Virus record (IMG/VR): IMGVR_UViG_3300009702_000365
Coordinates: 1-48,388 of that record
DNA length: 48,388 bases
Strand: one strand, 5' to 3'
Source: a virus
Part shown: one piece after another, positions 25,137 to 32,981 of the stretch
Position numbering within the stretch: the stretch's first letter is position 1
Layout: each line of letters begins with the position of its first letter
Program-made: the position numbers and the translations under genes
Notes under the pieces: generated by a model
Databases searched by the model: none
The model's input: only the letters and a program-made list of their open reading frames with translations
What the model was told of the DNA's origin: nothing

Positions 25137-25530
25137 ATTGATCCTCTTCGAGTTTTAACTCTTTATGCAACTGCTGTGCATCATAGTCTGAAGTTATTTT
25201 GTGATCGAACAAATCCCTGGCCATATCTTCAAACCGTCGTACATCAATAGTCAGGACTATGTTTTTCCCAGTATCGCTCTCCACCTCAAAACCAAATTCA
25301 TCTTGTTTCTCGGCAACCCACTGTTGAATCAGTGGATAGTCGTTTTGCCACATGTCTTCTTCGTGGTCTACGACGCTTGGAACCGATCTTTTGGTTGCAG
25401 GATCATACTTATATTCAAGCCTACCACCTCGACCATGATACATTATTTTGTTTAGTTGGTCGTACCAATAATGGTCTTTCTCGACCGTGCCCCTAAGCAT
25501 TCTGTTGCGGGATAACAGCGTCACTTCCAT
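25087..25530 (-). CDS. Hypothetical 147-aa protein
   Basis: I chose ATG at 25530, with AGGGG about 8 nt upstream, over an ATG at 25581 that would overlap the previous gene by 89 bp. Soluble, rich in aromatic and charged residues (HYWYDQLNKIMYHG), with a poly-Arg C-terminus. No family recognised. It overlaps both neighbours, implying coupled translation. Confidence 0.7.
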   Translation of the reverse strand: MEVTLLSRNRMLRGTVEKDHYWYDQLNKIMYHGRGGRLEYKYDPATKRSVPSVVDHEEDMWQNDYPLIQQWVAEKQDEFGFEVESDTGKNIVLTIDVRRFEDMARDLFDHKITSDYDAQQLHKELKLEEDQYGKLDSHNRRRRRKPV

Positions 25531-26272
25531 TTGCAGGCCCCTGTAATCTACCCGAAGCCAGGACATTCTGTAGATACTCACCTAGTAACCCCATCTGTTG
25601 CAATTGGTATTCACCAATAGCATTGATACAATCATCTATAGATGCCCTAAACTCTTGAGTCCCTTCTTTGGGATCAGCCATAATTCTAGATTCAACTTCA
25701 GATTCTCTAATCTCATCCATCTTCTCAACAGCCGCTTCGGCGTATTGTTTTAATTCGTATAACTCACCATGCAACCTTCTGACATCCACATCGGCAAAAT
25801 CAGAATCGGCAGTCCACTGGGATGCTTTGGTGATCTTCTGTAACCAACTCGACGCCGTTTTGGCCTCTGCGGTAGTCGGAGCACCGTCAGTCAGAGCACG
25901 ATGAATGCCTTCGTAATCCACGACATTCTTATACTTGGATTCCTTGTCGAAGGTGTTGCTCTCAGTCAGCAAAACAATATTTCTAACAATGTCCTTGCCT
26001 TTTTTGGTGATGGTGACAGATCGGCTACCCGTATCAAGCACGGAAGCCACGTTACGCATGCCTTCTAAGTATCCTTTAGTAATCAGCCCTGAGACAATCA
26101 TCGGGTCCAAGTCTTCAGGAACCAACGGATTACCCCAGTTATCTCTGTCACTTTCCCAGATCGCGTAAATAGCCTGCGCCTCTTTGTTGGAGATAGGTGA
26201 TCGCCGAACATTTACAGATTTTAACGGAAAAAAGTTTATGAAATCCAAAATAGACTGGCCTTCTTTAATCAT
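25493..26272 (-). CDS. Protein with winged-helix-like N-terminus and NWL-type motif
   Basis: 259 aa from ATG at 26272, chosen because GGAGG lies 6 nt upstream within the preceding gene's end (8-bp overlap). Residues ~25-105 read like a winged helix: LDPMIVSGLITKGYLEG and a wing VTITKKGKDIVRNIVLL. Then comes an SSWLQKITKASQ motif similar to NWLTKISQ in two neighbours, and a coiled-coil-like C-terminal half. Function unknown; DNA binding is only suggested. Confidence 0.75.
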   Translation of the reverse strand: MIKEGQSILDFINFFPLKSVNVRRSPISNKEAQAIYAIWESDRDNWGNPLVPEDLDPMIVSGLITKGYLEGMRNVASVLDTGSRSVTITKKGKDIVRNIVLLTESNTFDKESKYKNVVDYEGIHRALTDGAPTTAEAKTASSWLQKITKASQWTADSDFADVDVRRLHGELYELKQYAEAAVEKMDEIRESEVESRIMADPKEGTQEFRASIDDCINAIGEYQLQQMGLLGEYLQNVLASGRLQGPANGSDAVIPQQNA

Positions 26273-27059
26273 CTCCACCTCCCAAGTATTGCTTAAGTTC
26301 CGGCACAAGAAGCATGCGCCCCATGTTGTACTTCTGGAGCATTTCTATGCCTTGTTCTGCATCAATCTTTAATATTCGTACTATCTCCTTGATGATCCTT
26401 TCTGCGGATACTGAATTACACAGATTATCTGTACCCGCCTTCATTGCTGATCGCATATCGTCATCGATATGAAAATCGTATGTCAAAGCAAAACGAATAG
26501 CCCTAAGAATCGCCAGGGGGTTGTATTTAACGAGGAGATCAGATGGAATAAGGGAAGATATAATTTTTCGCTCCAGGTCTTCGACCGCTAGTCCAGTTGG
26601 ATCATAAACTTTTTCATCATCCAGAGCATAGATCATTGAATTGATCGTAAAATCCCTGCCATATATATTGTTCATCAAAGGCACGTCTTCGATCCCTTGG
26701 TTGTGCATCCATTGACGAACTTCTTGGTTATGCATATATTGGTTAACGCTATGACCTTGAAACTCTATACGAATTTCACCAGCCTCGCTTTTGAAATTGA
26801 CTGCCGCCGCCCCCGATCTTTTGTAAACTTCAGGTGAGGTGTTGAGAACTTCAGAAGCAAAGAGATTACCTAATTGAATTGCCTGATCGTGGAATGCAGA
26901 TGCCACATCTATATCACTTGATTTCCAGACTGTACCATAATACAACTCTCGGCAAAACCCTCCAACTATGAACAGTGATTCGATGCCATACAGTTTGGTA
27001 AAGTATGTCAACTTCGCAACTACTTCATATATTAGAATCTCTTTGCTTGCTGGGTCCAT
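26265..27059 (-). CDS. Short class II tRNA nucleotidyltransferase/poly(A) polymerase-like protein
   Basis: 264 aa, shorter than typical bacterial enzymes (about 400 aa or more). Family motifs: VGGFCRELYYG...SSDIDVA (nucleotidyl-transfer Gly-Gly and DxD aspartates), GRDFTINSM, DPTGLAVEDLERK, and LRAIRFAL. The usual EDxxR nucleotide-template motif (EDPLRILRA) reads YNPLAILRA here, so three specificity residues are changed. The C-terminal body and tail domains are missing. It may add nucleotides to RNA with altered specificity or be a binding/regulatory derivative. It sits between unrelated structural-operon genes with a 2-bp gap upstream. Confidence 0.85.
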   Translation of the reverse strand: MDPASKEILIYEVVAKLTYFTKLYGIESLFIVGGFCRELYYGTVWKSSDIDVASAFHDQAIQLGNLFASEVLNTSPEVYKRSGAAAVNFKSEAGEIRIEFQGHSVNQYMHNQEVRQWMHNQGIEDVPLMNNIYGRDFTINSMIYALDDEKVYDPTGLAVEDLERKIISSLIPSDLLVKYNPLAILRAIRFALTYDFHIDDDMRSAMKAGTDNLCNSVSAERIIKEIVRILKIDAEQGIEMLQKYNMGRMLLVPELKQYLGGGDD

Positions 27060-27061
27060 TG

Positions 27062-27424
27062 TTAATTCACTATTTGAATTTCTACTATATTTATCTGAGC
27101 GTCATGATCGGAATAAGTTCCTATTTTTTCATAGAATGAAGCAGTTTCACTTTCTGCCATTTCTCGGCTGGTGTAAGTAGTTTTTGAAATTATCTGTCCC
27201 CTTCCGTTAAATTCATTATAAGTCGCAGAAAAAACGGGCAAGTATACAGTCATTTTCTCTATAAGATCAGAATTTTCTTGTATCGGTGAAATTATTTGCT
27301 CTGCTTGATCTTCCTGTTCTTCAGAAACAACATCATCTGGAAGTGAATCTGTTTGAGATATTTTAGTTAGCCAATTTGTGAATTTTCTCATATCTATTAT
27401 TCGGATATTTTGAACACTTGTCAT
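27062..27424 (-). CDS. 120-aa protein with NWLTKISQ motif
   Basis: Start is uncertain: ATG at 27424 or ATG at 27391; neither has a well-spaced Shine-Dalgarno. The shorter form begins MRKFTNWLTKISQ, matching the N-terminus of the polyvalent-like protein at 34833-37775. The rest is an acidic linker and a compact beta/alpha segment with YTSREMAESETASFYEK. No family recognised. Confidence 0.7.
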   Translation of the reverse strand: MTSVQNIRIIDMRKFTNWLTKISQTDSLPDDVVSEEQEDQAEQIISPIQENSDLIEKMTVYLPVFSATYNEFNGRGQIISKTTYTSREMAESETASFYEKIGTYSDHDAQINIVEIQIVN

Positions 27425-27445
27425 TCCTATGGGTATTCTTTTTTA

Positions 27446-28216
27446 TCAGGGAATCAGCATTTGATGGCGACTTTTGTACGGGCTGTCCGTCTTCATATCC
27501 TCGAACTTATACGGGTCTCTAGTTAGGTCTTGCCACACATAAAAGAAACCATCTTTGGTATACTCTGGATTATAACGCACCTGCTCTCTTCTGGCTTTCT
27601 GTCGGAGTGAGAAGTACTCATCTTCGCCTTCATCCCATTCCCACACTCTCTCCTTCATTGGTAAATCCAAGTTGGCCCACGGACCAGATATTTGTGCAGA
27701 CTTATTCAGAGTTTTGAAACGCACGATGAGCTTGATGCGATATAACTCTCGCATAATCATTCGATGTAATAGTTTGATCGATAGATAGAGTTTGTTGAAT
27801 TGAGAAATCAGGTGGTCACTGATCTCTGATATATCCTGATTGAAAAGTGAATGCAATGACTCTCTAACTTCATCCAGATCAGAGAATAAAGATGACAGAA
27901 GAAAGCCCTTCTTAACGTTGGCTAGAAACAACAGATTGTCCAAGCCACCATCATTACGAGAGTTATTATGGGTAATCAGTTCAGCTACATCCCTGAGTTG
28001 ATTCCATTTTTCCCATATGTGAGTGGTAAGTTCATAGGCTGCCTCTTGAATTAGATGCAAACCTTCATCAAGACTCTTCACTTTGATTGAATCGTCGCCA
28101 ATCTGTATCCTGAATCTACCACCTCTGGTAGTGTGAATTCCAAATGCACTAAATTCACTTTCCAAGAGTTGTATGCCGCTATTCTCTCCCGTGCTGTGCT
28201 GTTTTAGATTGAACAT
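27446..28216 (-). CDS. 256-aa protein starting with FNLKQH motif
   Basis: ATG with AGAGGAAG at 6 nt. It begins MFNLKQHS, the motif repeated inside the intein-bearing structural protein. A short beta region (GGRFRIQIGDDSIKVKSL) is followed by a long helical core and a Trp/Asp/Tyr-rich C-terminus. Family not recognised. The start overlaps the upstream 62-aa gene by 38 bp. Confidence 0.8.
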   Translation of the reverse strand: MFNLKQHSTGENSGIQLLESEFSAFGIHTTRGGRFRIQIGDDSIKVKSLDEGLHLIQEAAYELTTHIWEKWNQLRDVAELITHNNSRNDGGLDNLLFLANVKKGFLLSSLFSDLDEVRESLHSLFNQDISEISDHLISQFNKLYLSIKLLHRMIMRELYRIKLIVRFKTLNKSAQISGPWANLDLPMKERVWEWDEGEDEYFSLRQKARREQVRYNPEYTKDGFFYVWQDLTRDPYKFEDMKTDSPYKSRHQMLIP

Positions 28217-28367
28217 TATCTTCCTCTAACATGGCCACGAGTTTACGCACATATGACCTTGGATATATCGTGCTGAAATATCTCTTTAGATATTTCTTGT
28301 TCTTGCTCGATAATCCTGCAAAGATGCACAGCCAATGGTTGGGAGAAAACTGGATTATTTTATCCAA
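28179..28367 (-). CDS. Small 62-aa protein, paralogue of 21371-21562
   Basis: TTG start at 28367 supported by GAGGA about 6 nt upstream and by adjacency to the preceding stop. The segment LSSKNKKYLKRYFSTIYPRSY matches the 63-aa protein at 21371-21562. Function unknown. Confidence 0.65.
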   Translation of the reverse strand: MDKIIQFSPNHWLCIFAGLSSKNKKYLKRYFSTIYPRSYVRKLVAMLEEDNVQSKTAQHGRE

Positions 28368-28369
28368 CT

Positions 28370-29365
28370 CTATTCCTCAGTCTGTTGCTTACTCAGCACA
28401 GGGTGCTTCTGAATTCGCTCAACAGTATCGAGATCATCAATAAAATCTACACCATTGTCGCGAGGCTGCTTGCTCAAAATGGGATGAGCAGCAATACGTG
28501 CTTCGTTATCATCTATGTCTGCGATGACAACCAAACCTTCATCATCTGGGAGCGGCTTGTCCTTCAACTTGGGGTGTGCAGCCCGCCGTTGCTTTGTTTC
28601 ATCGGCATCAACAAACTTGATTTCTGCTGGCTTGTTGGTAACATATGCATTCAACCTCGCCTTGTGAGGATCAACGACAATTGAATGACGGCGAGGATCA
28701 TCAGCATTAGGGTCTACTTCCTTAATCTGGTCATCCTCGATAACCTCCGAAGGGGTGTCTATACCAACTTTGTTCCATACCACACCCTTATTGTCTTCTA
28801 CTACCACAGAAGAAATAACATCTTCGTTGGTTTCAAAATCCAACTTAACCGTGCCTTCGCCTTCTGCGGTTTCAACAACTTCCGATTCAATGACTTCCGT
28901 CTCGGATTCGACTGGTGATGCAATATCTTCTTGCATACGCTTTGTAACATGTACTCTTCCTTCAGTACCAACCTCGTCTTTTTTAGAACTGGCTACTCCC
29001 AGCGGTTTGATAAGACCTTTGGAAATTGCCGCTCTAATGGCAGGAGAATCCATCTCGGATTCCTTCAGAGTGAATACTTGACCCGGTCTGATCTCTCTGT
29101 CATTTTCACGCATACTAATAGATCGACAGTGATTGTTGACGCATTGAATGTATCTATCCCCCAGAGGGGCTTGCGATTTAACCCCCTCGGGACTAGAAGG
29201 GTTCGCTTTGGTTTTAATCCATCCCATTTTGATAGCGGTTTGAACATCAGACTTCCAAAAGTCGTCGTCCTTCAGATATAAAGTTTGCCCCTTTACAAGT
29301 TGTTGGCGTATACTTCCTAAGTCGAGCACGCCCTTGATCCTGTCAGTTCCTTGTATAGTAACCAT
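28370..29365 (-). CDS. 331-aa protein with two kinds of internal repeat
   Basis: ATG with TAGGAG at 8 nt. The N-terminal region has two similar units (YLKDDDFWKSDVQTAIKMG and FTLKESEMDSPAIRAAISKG). An acidic Val/Glu-rich middle follows. The C-terminus has three units of the form D.D....R.AAHP.L...P (AAHPKLKDKP, AAHPILSKQP, QKHPVLSKQ). No family recognised. Repeats suggest a binding or structural protein of the virion. Confidence 0.8.
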   Translation of the reverse strand: MVTIQGTDRIKGVLDLGSIRQQLVKGQTLYLKDDDFWKSDVQTAIKMGWIKTKANPSSPEGVKSQAPLGDRYIQCVNNHCRSISMRENDREIRPGQVFTLKESEMDSPAIRAAISKGLIKPLGVASSKKDEVGTEGRVHVTKRMQEDIASPVESETEVIESEVVETAEGEGTVKLDFETNEDVISSVVVEDNKGVVWNKVGIDTPSEVIEDDQIKEVDPNADDPRRHSIVVDPHKARLNAYVTNKPAEIKFVDADETKQRRAAHPKLKDKPLPDDEGLVVIADIDDNEARIAAHPILSKQPRDNGVDFIDDLDTVERIQKHPVLSKQQTEE

Positions 29366-29375
29366 TTTCAGTCTC

Positions 29376-29888
29376 CTAATTCAGTTGAGAATCTACTTTA
29401 TACCGACGATGTGGCAGTGCAACAGGAGTAGAAGTTCGTATCTTTCTCATGTGATCCATAGGTGAGTCTCTGCCAGTATCGTTCAGTCTGAGTTGCATAA
29501 ACACTGGATTTCCTACATCAACCGCATGATAGGGAGCCAAATTTTCACCCTTGGGATTAAATTCACTTTTGTGTCCTGGCCCTGTCTCATCGTCAGCACG
29601 TTCTCCATCATTATACCCGGAACTCAGGCGATTATCTTTGCTTTCGTTCGGGTCTCTGCCCAGGCTGGAGCCCGCACCAGGATTAGCAGCACGTTCATTC
29701 TGCGAGTCTAAACCTAGCCAGGCATCAAAATTGGTTTGCCTCGGTTTTCCAGAGTCATATTTGTGGTTTTTGCGAGGCATATCTGGATGAACGCCGTTCA
29801 ACCAATCTTGCAACTGATTAAACGGCAGTTCATATATTAACGGTGTACCCTTGAGGGCCACTATTTGTTTGCTCGTTACCCGTAGCAT
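29376..29888 (-). CDS. Hypothetical 170-aa protein
   Basis: ATG overlaps the end of the upstream gene by 13 bp and lacks an obvious Shine-Dalgarno, suggesting coupling. A short ordered N-terminus (ALKGTPLIYELPFNQLQDWL) leads into a long polar, Asn/Asp/Gly-rich region and a C-terminal VGNPVFMQLRLND segment. Family not recognised. Confidence 0.75.
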   Translation of the reverse strand: MLRVTSKQIVALKGTPLIYELPFNQLQDWLNGVHPDMPRKNHKYDSGKPRQTNFDAWLGLDSQNERAANPGAGSSLGRDPNESKDNRLSSGYNDGERADDETGPGHKSEFNPKGENLAPYHAVDVGNPVFMQLRLNDTGRDSPMDHMRKIRTSTPVALPHRRYKVDSQLN

Positions 29889-30601
29889 TGCTTCATCATT
29901 GCCTTTGTTCTCGCTATTTTGAGATTGGCAATAGTGCGCTGTTCTACATCTCCCAGTTCACGTCGCTCTCTTTCGGCGTCCCTCAAAATAGCAACAATTG
30001 CAGCATCGTATTCTACTGAATGACCAGTCTTGATCTTCTCAGCAATCGAATCGACATCTGCTGTTGTTATATTACCTACCAACGGCTTAATCTTAGGTTT
30101 CTTGCCATGAGCGGCATCATTCTCGGACTGGATGGCACTTGTAGGCAAATTTCCAGACTCTTGGAATCTACGAGGATCGTTATTAAGAACTACTTTATCA
30201 TGCTGACCTATGTTTTTCTTCAGCTTTGGTAGCGACCCTTGCTGTTTCTTCTCATTAGTAGTCTGGCTCCAATGAGGACTTTTTGTAGTCTCCCAGTTCT
30301 CATTCATGCGTTCCTTGCGGTTGAATTCCACTAGAGCATTCACAGGTGGGACTGCTATTTCACCAGCATCACTGCGATGCTGGATGTAACTCTCTGCTTC
30401 ATTCAGTACTTTCTCTATAATAGGAATGTCTGAACTAGCTCGATCAGTCATCTGATCCTCAGTTGTAGTATACATAACTCCTTGTCGATGCTTGAGTTCC
30501 TTGTCCCAAATAGACTGTCCATCATCGGCTTTAGGATCAACGGTATGATCACGAAGCATCTTTTCATGAGTCTTTATCTGCGCTTTTTTATGATTGTACA
30601 T
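29876..30601 (-). CDS. Hypothetical 241-aa charged protein
   Basis: ATG with AAGGAG at about 7 nt. Very hydrophilic, Lys/Glu/Asp/Asn-rich and largely disordered, with a C-terminal helix (DAERERRELGDVEQRTIANL). It is the first gene after terminase. Family not recognised; scaffold or head-completion roles are speculative. Confidence 0.75.
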   Translation of the reverse strand: MYNHKKAQIKTHEKMLRDHTVDPKADDGQSIWDKELKHRQGVMYTTTEDQMTDRASSDIPIIEKVLNEAESYIQHRSDAGEIAVPPVNALVEFNRKERMNENWETTKSPHWSQTTNEKKQQGSLPKLKKNIGQHDKVVLNNDPRRFQESGNLPTSAIQSENDAAHGKKPKIKPLVGNITTADVDSIAEKIKTGHSVEYDAAIVAILRDAERERRELGDVEQRTIANLKIARTKAMMKQCYG

Positions 30602-30652
30602 CAGTTTCTCCTTCTGGACACTTATATTTCGGAAAATGTCTCGCGAAGTCCT

Positions 30653-32557
30653 TTATGACATACCGGGATTATAGCCGAACTTCCTATGCATAAATTTCCA
30701 TTGATCCCCGGTGTAGACGCCACTCCCTACTTTCCACTGTTGATTATCTATTGTACGGCTCTGAGGAACATAAACGGTCCCACCCTTCGGATAACCAGTA
30801 AAAGTTGTTTCTAGGGCAACACCACATGCTCCTGCAAGCCCATCGCATAAATCATCCGTGTTTACCGCTGCCTCTGCATCAGGTTTAATCTTGAAACCTT
30901 GTGGACCATAAACCCTTTGCAGGTGCTTTAATTCTTGTTCCAGCATCGTTGCCCACGGGCCGATGGTTGGTAGAGCAAGTTGGTGATTAACTAGCAAATG
31001 CTCCAGATGATCGTAGATGTGCATCTTATACTGCTTGCGGAATTGAGTCATCTTGCTAGGAATCCCTTTTGCTCTCAACTTTTGAATACTTGATAGTGAG
31101 TTCCAACTGTCGTAAGATACCATCGCAAATCTGAACCGCTTGGCAAGTTGAATAATATAATCATCCACCTTGGACACGATAATAGATTCATTCAAAGTAG
31201 GTTGCCAAGCCATAATGTGATCTACGACAAACACTTTGACTTTTTCCTGTACTCTTATCCCGTGGTTATTGTCTTTGACACGAATATGATCTTCAACATG
31301 CAAGACAATAAGAGCATAGTTGTGAGAGGTTGCAGCAGGATCGAGATGGGCATAGTATATTAATCCAGGCTTCCCCGCTAGTCGTTGCTGAATACCCATC
31401 TTCGTACCCATCTCACGGGCTTCATCAATATATTTGGCAGGAATAAATAGCTCACCAGCAGTACCAGAGAACTCAGCACCGAACTCCATAGCAAACATAA
31501 CCGGGCTCATCAACTTAAATTCATGGCGCAGCATCGCTTCAGTAAACTTGAGATTCACCTTCCACGTTGGTGCACGAAATGCAAGCCTCTCAGGTACTTC
31601 TTGAGATTCCTTGTACATCTTATGCAGGATACCCTCTTCTGCTCTCGGAGATGAAATACTAATAATCTTTGAGTCCAGAATGGGCAGACCTTTGGGGCAG
31701 TCATCAGTTATTGAGTTGGGTTTAATTTTACCGCTAGGTACTTTGAAGTCTGCTGTTGCCGGGATAAGAGCTTGGTAGATCAAATCACCAGACTGAACGG
31801 CACCCGTTGTCTTAAACGATGCAACCTCATCTAGTAGCAGGGCGAAGATACGTTTACCACGCAAACCCTCTGAGTTAGAGTGACCAGATAGCACGACCAC
31901 ACTTCCTGGCGTAGTAGCTGTTTCGAGCCCGTTTTCGATCAACTTCTTGTTATTCGCCTTGTCTTCAGGGGTTAACAACCAAATACGGTCACTTTCTACC
32001 TTACCTATTTTGTTCTTAAAGTAATCACTCAACTGTATACGAGTCTTCATCTCGTTAAATAGAATCTTCGCTTGGTCACTTGAGGTAGCAATGGTCAGAA
32101 TGTAAATAGGATTACCGGCTGCCATCTCGTAATACTTGAACGGACTGCCACCAGGAATCTCCAGCAACCACAAGGTTTCATACAAAGCCATTAAAGCAGT
32201 CATAAAGTCCTTGCCTGACCTTCGTCCTAACACCAACACTAACTCTCTAAATAGATCACCAGATCGATACTTTTCAACAATATTTTCCATCTTGTTGTCG
32301 TGAAGGTATTCTATCTCATCTTCGGTTAGTCCGATATGTTCGTTGCCGATTTGCCCTCTATAGAAAGTCTTTAGGATGATACGCTGTAGAGGGAATAGTG
32401 AAATATTATCAGCACCCAAGTTCAGGTACTTCTTATGCTCACAAAATTCTATAATGTTGGGTATATACGCTTCTTGGCCTACGGATTCAAGAAGTATCTT
32501 CTCCTTGAGTTTACCGAAGATGGTCGTTATCTCGTTTGGTGGTTTTCTTCTGGCCAT
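30653..32557 (-). CDS. terL: Terminase large subunit
   Basis: 634 aa. ATPase: Walker A GRRSGKD (residues 111-117), Walker B FALLLDE (238-244), coupling motif ISISSPRAEEG (~299-309). RNase H-like nuclease: YYAHLDPAAT (D406), VFVVDHIMAW, MVSYDSW (D483) and the late acidic pair in NTDDLCDG (~567-573). The enzyme packages DNA into the prohead and makes the end cuts, docking on the portal encoded at 8889-15539. ATG follows the previous gene by 11 bp with an A/G-rich leader. All key residues appear intact, and unlike the portal it has no intein. Confidence 0.93.
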   Translation of the reverse strand: MARRKPPNEITTIFGKLKEKILLESVGQEAYIPNIIEFCEHKKYLNLGADNISLFPLQRIILKTFYRGQIGNEHIGLTEDEIEYLHDNKMENIVEKYRSGDLFRELVLVLGRRSGKDFMTALMALYETLWLLEIPGGSPFKYYEMAAGNPIYILTIATSSDQAKILFNEMKTRIQLSDYFKNKIGKVESDRIWLLTPEDKANNKKLIENGLETATTPGSVVVLSGHSNSEGLRGKRIFALLLDEVASFKTTGAVQSGDLIYQALIPATADFKVPSGKIKPNSITDDCPKGLPILDSKIISISSPRAEEGILHKMYKESQEVPERLAFRAPTWKVNLKFTEAMLRHEFKLMSPVMFAMEFGAEFSGTAGELFIPAKYIDEAREMGTKMGIQQRLAGKPGLIYYAHLDPAATSHNYALIVLHVEDHIRVKDNNHGIRVQEKVKVFVVDHIMAWQPTLNESIIVSKVDDYIIQLAKRFRFAMVSYDSWNSLSSIQKLRAKGIPSKMTQFRKQYKMHIYDHLEHLLVNHQLALPTIGPWATMLEQELKHLQRVYGPQGFKIKPDAEAAVNTDDLCDGLAGACGVALETTFTGYPKGGTVYVPQSRTIDNQQWKVGSGVYTGDQWKFMHRKFGYNPGMS

Positions 32558-32568
32558 AGTTTTCTTCT

Positions 32569-32979
32569 TTATATTTCAATATTCGCAGCGCTGATGGATT
32601 CACCAGACAATGCAGCAATAGCAGCAAACGTTGGATGGACTTGGAGACCCTGATCGGTTAAGTACTCGTCAAGGCTTCCTCCTGTCCATTCTCTTATATG
32701 AGCCGACAAACCCACGAAAGCGGGCTGCATTGGTAAAAGTGAAACAGCATCTATGTCCACTTGTTCTGCTGTTTGCAATAAATCTTGGACGAAACCATTT
32801 CTGGCCACAACAACATCACTGTATTGTGAAGGAGTGAAAGTAGACATATCAACAGATTGCACAGTAGCAGCCGCAGTACGTAGTGGATCATCACTGGTAA
32901 TCCCAGATAATGCTGCCTCGGCAAATTGATTCTGATAGTAATCAAATTCTGCGTTGCTAATTTGTTGATTATACGACAT
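32569..32979 (-). CDS. Hypothetical 136-aa protein upstream of terminase
   Basis: ATG with AGAGG at 7 nt; 2 bp after the TIGR03790-like gene. Acidic, Ala/Ser-rich, mostly helical, no membrane segment. It occupies the position where a small terminase subunit often lies, but I see no helix-turn-helix to support that. Function unknown. Confidence 0.75.
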   Translation of the reverse strand: MSYNQQISNAEFDYYQNQFAEAALSGITSDDPLRTAAATVQSVDMSTFTPSQYSDVVVARNGFVQDLLQTAEQVDIDAVSLLPMQPAFVGLSAHIREWTGGSLDEYLTDQGLQVHPTFAAIAALSGESISAANIEI

Positions 32980-32981
32980 GA

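Noticed and set aside
32569-32979. Small terminase subunit
   Set aside because: Position is suggestive, but no helix-turn-helix or other small-terminase signature could be seen.
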